This document shows, in pieces, positions 33,253 through 45,129 of a stretch of 64,000 nt of DNA. Source of the stretch: Maea johnstoni (taxonomy: Eukaryota; Annelida; Polychaeta; Spionida; Magelonidae); contig OZ012684.1 of NCBI GenBank assembly GCA_963942565.1, positions 68,113,851 to 68,177,850 of the forward strand, given 5' to 3'. The notes beneath the pieces are model-generated. The model was not told the DNA's origin, ran no database searches, and saw only the letters and a program-made list of their open reading frames with translations. The first letter of the stretch is position 1; each line of letters begins with the position of its first letter. A program made the position numbers and the translations under genes.

Positions 33253-33599
33253 ATATTGGTACTCCTACTTGTTATTGTATGTCAAGATATGTTTTATGTG
33301 TTATCAATTGTGATTTGCCACCTCTTGGAAATTGTCCTCCTCTATTGTCCCTTCTCTGTTCTTTTATGCGACTATTACCCCTATTCCCCTTTATTCGCTT
33401 AATAGAATCATCTTGGGTTTTTCTGACACTCCCACTAATTTTGAATTTTCACATGCCACCCGAGCAGTTTAATGAAATGTGCCGGAGTCAGGTATGGAGC
33501 AGGTAGACGGGAACAATAGATGATTGGAATACTGAGGTCCCCCCTTTGAACACTTAACAATGCATGGGCGGAGAATGGCAACTTAATTAAGATCCATAT
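33253..33599. other. No gene seen
   Basis: Single-copy DNA with an open plus frame (33237-33506) that has hydrophobic stretches but no recognisable family. Confidence 0.4.
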
Positions 33600-34700
33600 A
33601 GTATTCATTTGGTGCACCACAGTATTCTCAGCGAGGTCTCTGCCGGTGCGGTGTGTATCCTGCGGTTGGATTTAATGTGAACTGATTTGAGACAAAGCCT
33701 GGCTTATGGGGATCATTTGGTGAGGTGGATTTTTTAGTGGTCGGCTTTTGTGCAGGTTATTGAAAGGATAATAAGCGGAGGGGGGAGTGGCGCTTTTTCA
33801 GCCTGATAAAGTTGATAACATTGTGCGAGGCGCTTCTCACCCTCGTTTACAGTGCTTTTCGCCCGAAGCCCCTTCTACCGCTTCTGCCGGCCGTGCACAG
33901 TGGACGTTGGTTGTTAGGTGGGAATGTTAGCGTCACCACGCACCTGTAGCCAACGTGGACGCGGATGAGAACTTCCCCTCCCTTTATTTAGCGTCCAGCA
34001 GGCGTTTCTACCTCCCCCTTAGGTGGTATAGATAAAGGCCCTGTGGACGGGTGCTGAAAAGGTAGAGATGCATTTGTATTTCCTGGCTGCGTGGAATGGG
34101 AACCCGGGGGGCTGTCAGTCCTCGCTATTTAAGACCTTTCAGTGACATAGGTCGCACCGAACAACGCATTGGAAGCAATTTGTAGCGTGAAAGGGGCGCT
34201 AAGCTAATTTTGGCCGAGCAAGGTGGGCTGGGGGTTCGAAGAGGAGCAGTGTCTAGACACGTTCATTGTTCCGCCCGCTACTCAGATCAACTGTGCTTGC
34301 CAGGGGACGAATTACTAATCTAATGCTAGTAAAAGTTTCTTTTGATGTGTGGTAAGGAGTGGTGCTACCATTGCTTCCTATCATATCTATTGACGATCAG
34401 TACAAATAAAGCTTTTCACCTGAGTGGCTATGAGGCTATGAATGTGGTAGCCAGTGGACGGTTCACGACCTTTGGCAGAATGAGCGTGATTTCGCGTATT
34501 TGTTCTGCGATCGTTCATCTTGTTAGTGTCCTTGTGCTGCTTGAAAAAGGCTTAAGGATTGTTGTCATAATCATTGTGTGTGTGGCGCATTCGCTGCAAG
34601 TGCATCTCAGCCCCGCTAGCGCCCAAGAGATAGCCGCTTAAGGTTCATTAGGTCCCAATACGGCACCTCGGGGCGAAGCAAGAAAAAGATAACTGCAGAG
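33600..34700. promoter_or_regulatory. Longest CpG-containing, repeat-free block; candidate regulatory region
   Basis: About 1.1 kb with none of the window's repeats and with many CG dinucleotides (for example around 33825-33995 and 34470-34520), in contrast to the AT-rich flanks. Frames are scattered (34342-34641 plus, 99 codons) and not recognisable. Freedom from insertions in a repeat-dense window suggests constraint. Promoter or enhancer function is inference; I see no clear TATA box or start site. Confidence 0.35.
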
Positions 34701-35884
34701 AATGTTTCTTTCCGAGGTTTTGTATCTTCTGTGTGTTTCGGGGCACCATCAATTCAGTCGTTCACGCCTATGCTGATGCTGTATGTGACCCGTGGTGATA
34801 TTTTGACACCATGGTGTTTGTTGGCTCCTGGGGGTGACTGCACTACTGGTGAACAGCTAAAGCGCAACCCTATTAGTACCATGAACTATTCTAGTAATAT
34901 ATTTCTGCTGAAAACGTCTTTTGAAAAATTTGTGAAGGTGATATGATAATATGCATTGGATGTACAGCTCTACTTTGAAGAGTTATTGAATAAATACCTC
35001 ATTTTAAGTTTTTATTTCAAGATATCAAAATAACCATTTGAAACTATAAAAGGGTAGATAGTATGAGGATGTTTATTGAATGTACAGCTCCACCGAAAAT
35101 ATTTGGAATTGATTCTGTATTTCTAAGTTCTATTATCTTTACGCTATTTTCAAGATATTATAGCATCCATATCGCTCTTGAAGAGGGTCTTGAGCATAAA
35201 TGGGTTCAGGGGCTAGGGGAATACCAAGTCACGTGGTACAGAATCACTTGATTAATTTAGAGCTAAGGACTTAGGTTTGAGGCACTAGAGAGTTGGGATT
35301 TTAATGTTTGAATACATCACTCACTTGTCAAGTAAAACGTGGAGATGAAATATATTCCCCAAATTGTAGGACTGATATTACACCTAAACTGTACCTTCTT
35401 ACCTGAAATCATGCATGGGATAAAAAAGTAATTTTAGTGATAGTGATGTTAATTTTACATCTCAATTTTATCTCACTATGCATCAGATATGGTGATACAA
35501 CAGGAATGGTTCCTGTGTTGAGAATGAGGTTATATGAATCAGATATTATGAATTAAAAAAAGGTTGGATCACATCACTTTTGTGTGTATCTCATCTCAGA
35601 AAGAATGGGTTAACTTTAATAGACTTCTGACACCCCTAATACCTCATGTAGCTCAGACTTTTAGGGAAATCCTGGGATTTTCCTAGGTTAATCCCATCAC
35701 AAGCTTCATTTGGTAAAGGACACATGGAAATGGGATATGGTAGACCATGCCTGTAAGGATCAACTTACTGTACATCTGTATAGGTTTTTATGTACTAAAC
35801 TAGGAATTTCCACTCCCAAAATACTAAGTCATAAGTGATATAAAAGATATGGAATTTCCCTGGAAAGTGGCCTTGTTTTAGGTT
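34701..35884. other. No gene seen
   Basis: AT-rich single-copy DNA. A GAATGGGTTAA word near 35604 may be the worn right end of an F1 copy, but no interior is recognisable. Confidence 0.45.
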
Positions 35885-36310
35885 TACCTCACCTGAACTC
35901 AGTACCTGTACTCACCTGGGAATGATTAAGGAGTAGCTGAGAAAGTGAGCTGAGTGAGCACCCCTGAACTCTACCTGTGTCTCACCTGAGAGCTGGCTGC
36001 TGGGGGTGATAATGGTCTGTGTTATCGCATTAGCACAGGTAATAAGCTAACAAAAAGGTAACAAAAAACAACAAAGGACCACTAGCAGACCTGGCTGCTC
36101 TCGCCAACACAACAGCTGGAGCCTACAACAATTACCTGCCACTTAATCAGCCTTAATAGACCCTACCAGGTACCTACCAGGTACGACACAAAGAGGCTTC
36201 ATCCTCTGACAGAGGCTGCTGCTGTCCTCTTTGGCAAATCACCTTTTTGTGCGTTTTTAACAGGCAGAACGTCCTTTGACTTTAGGTATGTGAGCTGGGA
36301 GGTAGGCGCA
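35885..36310. promoter_or_regulatory. Candidate regulatory block with clustered CACCTG sites
   Basis: TCACCTG occurs three times within about 100 bases (near 35888, 35913 and 35982), with further ACCTG, CAGGTA and CAGCTG words. An ACAACAAAGGACC SOX-like word lies near 36068. CACCTG is the core bound by Snail/ZEB-type and some bHLH factors. Sequence clustering is seen; function is inferred. Confidence 0.3.
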
Positions 36311-36975
36311 ACAGTGTACGGTTGTCATTAGTAATGTGAGATAGTCAGGCCACACACACCCTTACTAAATGGGGGCTTGCTAATCACTATTGTACCGCTC
36401 TCTATTTAAACCCTACCATTTATCTATTGCAGTGCCCGTTACTTTTTTTAGTTCATTTTTTATCACCTTTAATAGGTCTTGACAATAGGGGTCTTATAAA
36501 AAAAATGGGGAGTGAAAGAAATGAATGTTGAGAGAAAGGTACATATTTATGTGGTTACACACACCACCCACACGCGGTACCTGTATCATGTATTAGACCT
36601 GTCCTCCATTGTTTGGATATAACAAAAAATGTCTATTTAATGGGTGTAAGTGTTACATTTCCTGCATGATTGCTGTTTTACAAGAATCCTAAATCTTAGC
36701 TCATTAAATATCTTTAGAATAGTGAATTAGTGAGGCATTTTCTTAAAGGGGTGGTATTGCATTACTGTTTGAGGAACAGATGTCTTAGCTGTAAACTATT
36801 ACCGTAATTTTGTGTGTATAAGACACCCTTTTTTACACAAATTTTTATACTCAAATCTGGGATGCGTCTATACACAAAGATAGAAATCTAGGGTGTTTTA
36901 CACAGTCAGTTTGTGGTCAGTTTATATCGTTCACGGTGGATTACCTGAATTCAACCCTACCTTGATTCATCCAAA
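36311..36975. other. No gene seen
   Basis: AT-rich single-copy DNA leading into a (GA)n tract. Confidence 0.5.
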
Positions 36976-37010
36976 CAGGGAGGGAGGAGAGAGAGGGAGA
37001 GAGAGAGAGA

Positions 37011-37107
<97 letters not shown>
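36976..37107. repeat. (GA)n microsatellite, about 130 bp
   Basis: Pure GA with a few GG interruptions near its left end. Arg-Glu and Ser-Leu frames across it are artefacts. Confidence 0.97.
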
Positions 37108-37109
<2 letters not shown>

Positions 37110-37718
37110 TTATGGGCAGTAAATTTCTACAGGTGGCAACTCCTATATTAGGTAGTTTTGAATCTACTACATGCACAGCCCTTTGGATTGACAATGGTAT
37201 GAACTAAATAACCAAGTAGTTGGCCACATGCTTTTATGTAGGTGATTAGATGTCTAGGTACCTAGTTCAAGGTATGAACTGAGATTTACTGGTTCTAGGT
37301 CTCGCCTGCAGGTATTACTCAATCAAGTTGATATTCCCTCATCGCAGCACCTGTGAACTCCCTGTGATGAATGCAAGTCGTGCCTAAAAGATATCGAACC
37401 ATCGCAGATTGTGCAATGAGATTGAGCATATTGCAGTTGTGTTATGCAAGCTCTTCAGGTAAATCTATGTGATGAGAGGAGGGTCCTCTATTTCCAGCCA
37501 TTGTGCAACTCCTTGTGTTACCAGCACGACCTTGTGCAGTGACAGTGAGTTGTGCAATAGCTCTGCAGAATATTTTTTGGCCGGGCGCCCATCAGCAGCT
37601 CAGAGCATGGACAGGTCCTTAAGTAGCTGAGAGCACTGACTACTGGACAGGTGCCAGCGCATGTAGCGGTGGTGGCTGTATGCTGTATTAGCCTGCTACT
37701 GGGTGATTGCATTAGAGA
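37108..37718. other. No gene seen between two (GA)n tracts
   Basis: Single-copy DNA. TTGTGCAACTCC/GTTGTGCAAT-type words recur loosely. No supported feature. Confidence 0.45.
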
Positions 37719-38519
<801 letters not shown>

Positions 38520-38630
38520 CTAAATGGTTTGTAACTTTCTCACATGCCCCTGCTGGGATTCAGAACTCAGGCAGTGGTGAGATATGGCAAATAGTCAGTG
38601 GCAACACCTTAGACCACTCAGCCAGGGCAC
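38520..38630 (-). mobile_element. SINE-A fragment (head)
   Basis: On the minus strand it reads GGCGTGCCCTGGCTGAGTGG, then TCTAAGGTGTTGCCACTGAC and GAGTTCTGAATCCCAGCAGGGG: A box, linker and worn B box. It is immediately followed by the insertion site of the MITE at 38645. Confidence 0.7.
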
Positions 38631-38644
38631 GCCCCCAGGTTGAC

Positions 38645-38914
38645 TAGCTCCTAGTCTATGATTTACTTATATTGTGCTTTTCTCTGTTCTGGTCTATCTT
38701 TTGTTCAATATTTAGGTGTTAGTTTTAGTTGCTGTTGATAGATGGCACCAGTGGTGGTCACCCTGGTCAGTCAGAAAGAAATCCAAATAGACCCTTGCTG
38801 GCCGCCTGGTGAGCCAATATAGAACTAAATATGGGTAGACATTTTAGAATGGTATATAAACATTAGGTGAGTTATTAAAGAAGTGATAAATTTTCTTGGC
38901 CTAGGACTAGGCTA
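38645..38914. mobile_element. MITE-like element, copy 2
   Basis: 270 bp, nearly identical to 2505-2782 apart from a few substitutions and small indels. The 14 bases GCCCCCAGGTTGAC at 38631-38644 are repeated at 38915-38928. The target duplication is longer than the 9 bp of copy 1, which is unusual for a cut-and-paste transposon. High identity suggests recent activity. Confidence 0.85.
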
Positions 38915-38928
38915 GCCCCCAGGTTGAC

Positions 38929-39302
38929 GAAACAAGAAGACCAGCTCCAACTTCTCATCTTCAAATAAGACACTGACAGACCTAAATAATTTTGGGTAGA
39001 GTTAGGGTGCCTGAGGTTACAGCTTATGCAATCTACATTCTTACATTCCCATTCCACTCACTGGACCTGGCTACCCTATAGTATATGTAACCTCGCCTTG
39101 TAAATCAATCAGCCCAAGAGGGTGTTGCACATTAAGGGGTATTTTTGGGAGGAGGGAGGGTCAGTATTTAGGCTGTGTGAAGGGGGTGTTGGTGCTTTAA
39201 ATTCCGTACCGCCCATTTACTGATGAGGTGTACTTGTAGAGTCATTTAGCAATTTCTTTGAGTGCTGAAGAGAAGGCAGTGATTACATAAGTCTATTGGT
39301 TC
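38929..39302. other. No gene seen
   Basis: Single-copy DNA with a GGGAGGAGGGAGGG patch near 39150. Confidence 0.5.
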
Positions 39303-39600
39303 AAGCCATTCAAGCAGGTAGCATTATATGCCATGCTCCTACTGCCAAGTACTCTACTGGCTTCATTCAGGCAGGTAGCATTATATGCCATGCTCCTACT
39401 GCCAAGTACTCTACTGGCTTCATTCAGGCAGGTAGCATTATATGCCATGCTCCTACTGCCAAGTACTCTACTGGCTTCATTCAGGCAGGTAGCATTATAT
39501 GCCATGCTCCTACTGCCAAGTACTCTACTGGCTTCATTCAGGCAGGTAGCATTATATGCCATTCTCATACTAGCATCGATACTGCCAAGTACATGTACTC
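39303..39600. repeat. Minisatellite, unit 57 bp, about 4.5 copies
   Basis: GGCAGGTAGCATTATATGCC starts units at 39313, 39370, 39427, 39484 and 39541. The first four are almost identical and the last is diverged. 57 is a multiple of three, so long frames stay open on both strands. Confidence 0.95.
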
Positions 39601-39624
39601 TACTGACCCAGTGGGCTTACACTG

Positions 39625-39835
39625 ATGGCCAGGTGGTCTGAGACATTGCCACTGACTGCTTGCTCTCTCTCTCATCATTGCCAGGGCTTGAATCTCAGCT
39701 ACTGCATGTTGGCAGTGACTTGGGACTAGACAGTTATTACACCTGGTACTCAGGTTTCTTCTTCCATTTGCAACAGTCTAGACCTGACTACACTGCAATA
39801 TGGCAGCAAATTTAAAATGATAATAATTCCAATTT
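39625..39835 (+). mobile_element. SINE-A copy
   Basis: TGATGGCCAGGTGGTCTGAGA (A box), GGGCTTGAATCTCAGCTACTG (worn B box), a GTTGGCAGTGACTTGGGA word, a CAATATGGCAGCAAATTTAA word. Full SINE-A order. Confidence 0.75.
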
Positions 39836-40297
39836 CCACTGGCCTAGCAGCTAGGCCACACCAATTATATCCCTGACATGGGTGGGCTGCAAATGTACCA
39901 CTTTTGAAATAAATGCTGGATTTGAGCACTACCGATAATTGGAAGGATATTTGAAGGGGCATTTTGAGAATGAAGGTTAGTTTCTGATAAACATTTTTTC
40001 ATTCCAATATTATCTGAAAATACTTCTGTTAGAGAGAGATCATTGAAATAGTCAGATTGTTTGTTTTGGGTCAAATCCATTCCTCCTATTTAGCTATTGA
40101 CTTATACTTCTTGTGGGAAAATGCTTAGTGGCAGATTTATGTTTTGAGATGTATCCTTGATAAAATAATCTTTTGAAAATATATATTGAGGAATGCTAAG
40201 AACTTACAACTCTTCTTCGGATGTTTTGTGAATTATTTCATAGTATCATAGTATACAGACGAAACTTCAGGCTTAAAAGGGATTAAGTATGACAAAG
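39836..40297. other. Possible worn F1 sequence; no gene
   Basis: F1-like words (a GATATTTGAAGGGGCATTTTG word at 39946 and AGGCTTAAAAGGGATTAA at 40270) suggest an old, broken F1 copy. Ends cannot be fixed. Confidence 0.35.
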
Positions 40298-40516
40298 TTA
40301 ACCCACTTCCTCTGTAAATTGTAATCTGGAGCTATGCTTTTTTTGACGATAACTTTGGAATTGAGGATAATTTTAGAAAAAATTTGAACAAGAATTGTTG
40401 GTAATGTTCTGATTGATATTTCCCCTTCAAATATATTCCCAACCCTTTTTTTTGCCTGAAGGCTTTCATCAAAATCACCAGGCTGCTTCTGGCTGCTGTG
40501 AGCATCAATAGGTTAA
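40298..40516 (-). mobile_element. F1 element
   Basis: TTAA at 40298 and 40513. The right end GGCTGCTTCTGGCTGCTGTG, then AGCATCAATAGGTTAA, is the reverse of the F1 left end. The interior has GAACAAGAATTGTTGGTAA and CCCCTTCAAATATATTCCC. Confidence 0.7.
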
Positions 40517-40802
40517 GATAAGCAATCCAGGAAGTTTTGACTGGAGGTAGGTGAATGTATGTACCGCTAAGTAGCTCTCGTGTCTGAAATAAACCTGGCA
40601 TATTCCCTGTCTGTCTGTCTGGGTGTCCTTGTCTGGGCGGCGGCGGTGGCGGTGCTCTACTTGGAATGTCGCCATGGACTTGTGGAGCAGAAACTTACAC
40701 TGAAACTGACATGTCTCTCCCTGGTGTACTACCAGGTAACTATCACATACCATGTTTTCCAGATATAAATTGTTATATTTGGATTTGGAATTAGAACTTC
40801 TT

Positions 40803-41039
40803 TTAACCCATTAATGCCAAGAGCGGCCAAAAGCAGCCAGACAATATTGATGAAATCTTTAAGATAAAAGCACAGTTAGGAAAATGTTTGATGGGATGGA
40901 GAAATATTAATCGGTAGATTACCAACAACTCTCTTCGATGATTTCTGGAAATCACTCTCAACTCCACAAGTATTGTCAAAAGTATCTCAGATCCAGATGA
41001 CAATTTCTAGAGGAATTCTTAGTAGCAGTGATGGGTTAA
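40803..41039 (+). mobile_element. F1 element, well preserved
   Basis: TTAACCCATTAATGCCAAGAG to AGTAGCAGTGATGGGTTAA, with TTAA at both ends (40803-40806, 41036-41039). Interior: AAAGCAGCCAGACAATATTG, ACCAACAACTCTCTTCG, AGTATTGTCAAAAGTATCTC, AGATCCAGATGACAATTTC. No coding capacity, 237 bp. Confidence 0.8.
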
Positions 41040-41104
41040 CAACACTTTTTCTGCCACCTTGAAGCTAAATCCTAAATAGCTAATTGGTGGAGTTAAACAT
41101 AGCA

Positions 41105-41180
41105 CAATTGGATAACCACTTCCTAACCCCAATTCATGTGAAACTTTCTCAGATGCCTAGAGGAGGATTTGGGAATACAT
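41105..41180 (-). mobile_element. SINE-A fragment
   Basis: ACCACTTCCTAACCCCAATTC, then GTGAAACTTTCTCAGATGCC matches the reverse of the SINE-A mid-body (compare 17818-17870). Confidence 0.5.
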
Positions 41181-41431
41181 TTTTTTTCACCAAGGAATAA
41201 ACCATATCTCCTTTTGTTTTTCAAAACATTACTGAAAACATGGTTACAAGTATTTAAGAATATAATGTGTAGAAACAGAAATGACACATGATGATCACCA
41301 TAATATAACGACTTGAATCCCATTTAGGCCACTAGATTTGAAAAATTAGGGAAACACAGCACATTTTAAAACTCCTAAAACGTTATTAGGGAACCCTGGA
41401 ATTGTAATGGTTATAAGTATGATGGGAAAAG

Positions 41432-41454
41432 TTTTTTTTTTTGGGGGGGGGGGG
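41432..41454. repeat. T run followed by G run
   Basis: About 10 T then about 12 G, a compound mononucleotide tract. Confidence 0.9.
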
Positions 41455-41464
41455 AAATACTTTC

Positions 41465-41602
41465 GCAACATAAACCTTTAATTAATGCTCAAGCTGCTCT
41501 TGGAGAGCCTTTGAGTACAAGATATGAAATACTTAATAATTGTGTCAGCAAGGTATTCCCAAAATAGTTCATTTTCTGTCACCACAGGCATGAATGAGTT
41601 AA
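41465..41602 (-). mobile_element. F1 element, right part
   Basis: CCCAAAATAGTTCATTTTCTG, then CACCACAGGCATGAATGAGTTAA (TTAA 41599-41602) is the F1 end in reverse orientation. The left part is worn. Confidence 0.45.
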
Positions 41603-42462
41603 CACTGATTGGAAGTGTCACGTCCATCCTCCTCTGTAGTATAGTAGTTCATGCTGGACTCACTATGAGGAGAACCTGAGTACTTATAGCCAGATAGTGT
41701 ATAGACCTATTTTTATCCAGACACCACACAATAATGTGTGGAATTTATGTTGGGAATAGCTGTGTACCGAGGGAACATATATTATTTGGGTGGTCAGTGG
41801 CCTTAATGGACTGACAACACTTCACTATTGAGTCTGTGTATCAAACCCTGTCCCATTCACACCTGGTTGTTACCTGTCGGGGCAGTAGAATGTAGTACTC
41901 AATCTCGTTTGAGAAGGTAGCAATAAATGTGTGAAACGTACAGCATTGATCATTCAATGCACCAGCCACTGCGGTAGCGGTATGTGTGTATGTAACAGAC
42001 CTATGGTCTACGGTGAAGGGTGGACCTACATATAATATTTGACCATGGATTTCTCCTGGTCAGCTATTCATGTCTGTAATGGCCAATAAACATTTCTGAC
42101 CATTTTGGTTATTTCTTTTTGATAAGGGCACTATTGGGATAATATATTTGAAAGAGAAATATTACCCACAACTTTTTCTTCAAAATTTTGTGATTCGATA
42201 CTAAATTGAGAATTTTTTTTTCAGATTTATCAAATCTCCAGACGTCACTTGTCATGGTGATCTTCTTGAAAATCTCCTTGACAAGTTCTGTCTGAGCCAA
42301 TGATGAAATTTTGCCTAAACATTTAATCTTTTGACTGTGGTGTGCTACCTGTGGGACTATATGGGTATTACACTTGCAGCGTGTGTCAAAGGGTGCATGT
42401 GCATTCTTTACAGGTGTAGTATGGCACATTGAGTGGTTTTCCTAACAAAGCATAACCTTCAC
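41603..42462. other. No gene seen
   Basis: Single-copy DNA. The minus frame at 42109-42429 (106 codons) has no recognisable content. Confidence 0.5.
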
Positions 42463-42791
42463 TTAATCCTTCTAATGCTAAGGCTACTTTCGTCTAATGC
42501 ACAAGGATACAAAGATTTTTGATAACACTAAACCCTGGCATGTTGGTTTTCATTAGACAGTACTTTCAGATGAGTACCCATATGCAAGAGTGTCAATCAC
42601 ATTTCAGTTTTTTTGCATCATTTTGTATTGGCATAATTAGCCACCAGCATCAAATAAAGCCCTTATGCTGCTGGTGGTGAATTTGGCCAATACAAAATGA
42701 TGCAAAAACCTATAAAATGATTGAAATCCTGGCAAATTGGTACTCATCATTGTGCTTTGAACGAAAGTAGCCTTAGCATTTGAAGGATTAA
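42463..42791. mobile_element. F2 element in inverted-repeat form, 329 bp
   Basis: TTAATCCTTCTAATGCTAAGG at the left mirrors CCTTAGCATTTGAAGGATTAA at the right, with exact TTAA at each end. The arms pair over most of their length (CTACTTTCG with CGAAAGTAG; TGCATCATTTTGTATTGGC with GGCCAATACAAAATGATGC), with a spacer near 42650-42660 and a gap in the right arm. Each half resembles a separate F2 copy, so it looks like a head-to-head dimer. Confidence 0.85.
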
Positions 42792-43102
42792 ATTAAGTAG
42801 GAAAAGTTGGCATGCCGCTTTTTGCTGGAATTCATATAAAACTCCAGAAGACCAATGGATGAAGGAGAAGGAATAATATGGATTAAGGAAATACAGAGAG
42901 GTAAGGAGTCAATGTATGCTAGACATTGGAAAGTGTCCAATTACAACGCCGAGAGGTCGACTGGTGCGAAGCCAGTAACATAATGGAAACAGCTTCCACT
43001 GAAAGGTGTAGAAATTTTTAAGCTGGTTGCCTGCCTCTCATTGGCTGAGGGCTTCCACTGGTCCTCTTCCTGACACAGTGGCACTATGCTGTTTCTTTCA
43101 GG

Positions 43103-43335
43103 GGCCTGTCCTGATGGCTGTGTGACAGGTCGAAGGCATTGCCACTGACTGGTAGCTGTCTCTAAGCACTGTCTGGGTTTGAATCCCTACCAGGGCATGT
43201 GAGACAGTGGCCAGTGACTTGGGGTTAGGCAGTGGTTTTCTCCAGGTACTCCAGTTTCCTTTACCAGTTACAACTGGCTAGTCACAATTCAGCCATAATA
43301 TGGCAGGAAAAGTGGCGAAAAATGAAATTCCAAAT
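43103..43335 (+). mobile_element. SINE-A copy, well preserved
   Basis: CCTGATGGCTGTGTGACAGG (A box region), GGGTTTGAATCCCTACCAGGG (B box region), GTGACTTGGGGTTAGGCAGT, TTACAACTGGCTAGTCACAA, TAATATGGCAGGAAAAGTGG. Longest clear copy with 13012-13275. Confidence 0.8.
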
Positions 43336-43704
43336 TCTGTTTCTTTGATGAGAGCCCTTGCTAGTTATCATTGATGGCCTTACACCACTGGGGGCAGGCT
43401 TCCATTTAAAACTTGGGGAAACTGCCAGACTTGGACTTGGTTCCAGGTAAGTATCATCAGTTTCATTCCAGTCTGAATGCAATTGATAATCTGTGATTGG
43501 GATTACATCCGTCTGAGTTGAAATCCTCTGACGACTGGTCAGTGGGTTTATAAGCCTGAACAAATCAACATTGTGTAAAACAAGACTACTGTGAAAGCAG
43601 CCTTTTCTTTTTGTGAAGCACATAAATCCAAGACCAAGCCATCAAGGCTGTTAAAGAATAAGGGTTCAGGACTCACAATCGCTCTCGTACTCTAAATGAA
43701 ATAC
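43336..43704. other. No gene seen
   Basis: Single-copy DNA. The minus frame at 43282-43623 partly runs through the SINE. Confidence 0.5.
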
Positions 43705-43930
43705 AAGGCCTATAAAAATGTTTGTTTCCTGTAATGATCTGAAAAAAAGGGTAGGCAGGTCAGTAAAAAAAAGAAGCTTTTTTTGATTATTTTTTCGTTC
43801 AAAAATGTGTTTTATGCATGTCTTTTGTTTATTGGAGGTTGAAAGGGCAGAGACAACTTTGGTGTAGGGATTTTCTTTTGGTAAAAACTTGGAAGGGTAT
43901 GGTTACAGGAAACAAACAACTTTTTTAAGA
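43705..43930 (+). mobile_element. TIR element (MITE-like), complete copy
   Basis: GTTTGTTTCCTGTAA at 43720 is inverted as TTACAGGAAACAAAC near 43904-43918. The interior is T/A-rich and has no frame. The left half equals the minus strand of 1-125. Confidence 0.7.
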
Positions 43931-44289
43931 CCTAGATATAAACATATATAGTTATTAATATACATATACATATATAGTTCCTTGCGCATCAGCTTGATGC
44001 ATGCTTTATTATAAATAAAGTGCACTAACAGAACATTTGATTCCACTGGATATATACGTACATGAAGGTATGATTTGTTTATGATTAGGCTACAATCTAG
44101 TTTACTTGCAAATTGTGCTCAGCGATGAATGTTTTTAGCATGGACAAAACCCAAAAACAGAAGACAACCCCTCTAACCAAATGAACTGACCATGCAAAGT
44201 GCAAAAAAATACACCCCAAAATATTAAAGGAAACTAAGGCCAAGCAACATGATGATCCTTTCGACACGTTGGTGTCTCTCTTGTTTGTA
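43931..44289. other. No gene seen
   Basis: AT-rich DNA with a short TATATA-type patch at 43940-43980. Confidence 0.5.
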
Positions 44290-44450
44290 ACTGGCTTTCA
44301 GATTTCACAATAGAGTTGAAGGAAAGTTGTGGGTTGGGTTCTGGTAATAATTCTCCTTCAAAATATCTTCGGAAAATGTGCTGATTTAATATTGATATTA
44401 CCCAAATAGTCTGGACATTTTTGGATGTGCTTAGGGCATTAAAGGGTTAA
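44290..44450 (-). mobile_element. F1 element, right part
   Basis: GGAAAGTTGTGGGTTGGGTTC, TTCTCCTTCAAAATATCTTCG, ATTACCCAAATAGTCTGGAC and GGGCATTAAAGGGTTAA (TTAA 44447-44450) follow F1 in reverse. Confidence 0.6.
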
Positions 44451-44514
44451 TCATAACAACTCTCATTAAGGGACTCTTTTGACGGAGTTCAGCTTTTTTT
44501 AGCTCAAGCTGAGC

Positions 44515-44697
44515 CAGGGTTCGACTTTCCCAGGGCCCGGGGGCATATGCCCCTAGATTTTGCTGTGGGCCCCTAGATTTTTCAGACTAGGGGCCCAAAA
44601 TAGTATGTATTTTAAACAGAAATCCTGTTTTAGACCACTATTTTTTATCAAAAGATCTTTTTGGGCCCCTAGCCTAAAAATCTAAGTGTCAGACCCT
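44515..44697. mobile_element. hAT-like MITE, diverged
   Basis: It begins CAGGGTTCGACTTTCCCAGGG and ends near AAGTGTCAGACCCTTA. An internal GGGCCCCTAGATTTT-type word occurs in both orientations. TTAGCTCA lies on both sides but not immediately adjacent on the left. Assignment is tentative. Confidence 0.4.
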
Positions 44698-44916
44698 TAG
44701 CTCATCTCATCAGGCCTTATCCATGAGTTACTGGAGTTCACAAGTGGCGAGTGCAGTTTTACTCGCTATCCATTGTGTGAAGGTGTCTTTGTTTTATGCA
44801 ATAGGCAATGAGCACTAGGTGACATTATATGTACATATATAAGGATATCCAGAACTCCTTAGCCACCTCAATTAGAACTGACCACAGTCAGCGATGACCA
44901 CTTTCTTACTTCCATG

Positions 44917-45129
44917 TTAACCCTTATACTGCTGACCAGTGGCTAATTTGTCCAATACAAAATAATGCAAAAAACCTTGAAAAATGACTAAAACCCTGGC
45001 ACATGGGTAGTCATCTGAAAGTACTCACCGAGAGCTTTCTAATGAGTACCAACATGACAGGGTTTAGATGGTTATCAAAAATCTTTGCGTTCTTGTGCTT
45101 TGGACAAAAGTAGTCATTGGAAGGGTTAA
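44917..45129 (+). mobile_element. F2 element
   Basis: TTAACCCTTATACTGCTGACC to CATTGGAAGGGTTAA, with TTAA at both ends. Interior: CCAATACAAAATAATGCAAA, GACTAAAACCCTGGCACATG, CTTTCTAATGAGTACCAAC, ATGACAGGGTTTAGATGG. 213 bp, no frame. Confidence 0.8.

Noticed and set aside
34342-34641. Small membrane protein
   Set aside because: A hydrophobic stretch is visible but there is no start context, homology or splice support.
39293-39641. Small repeat proteins
   Set aside because: 57-bp array, open in several frames on both strands.
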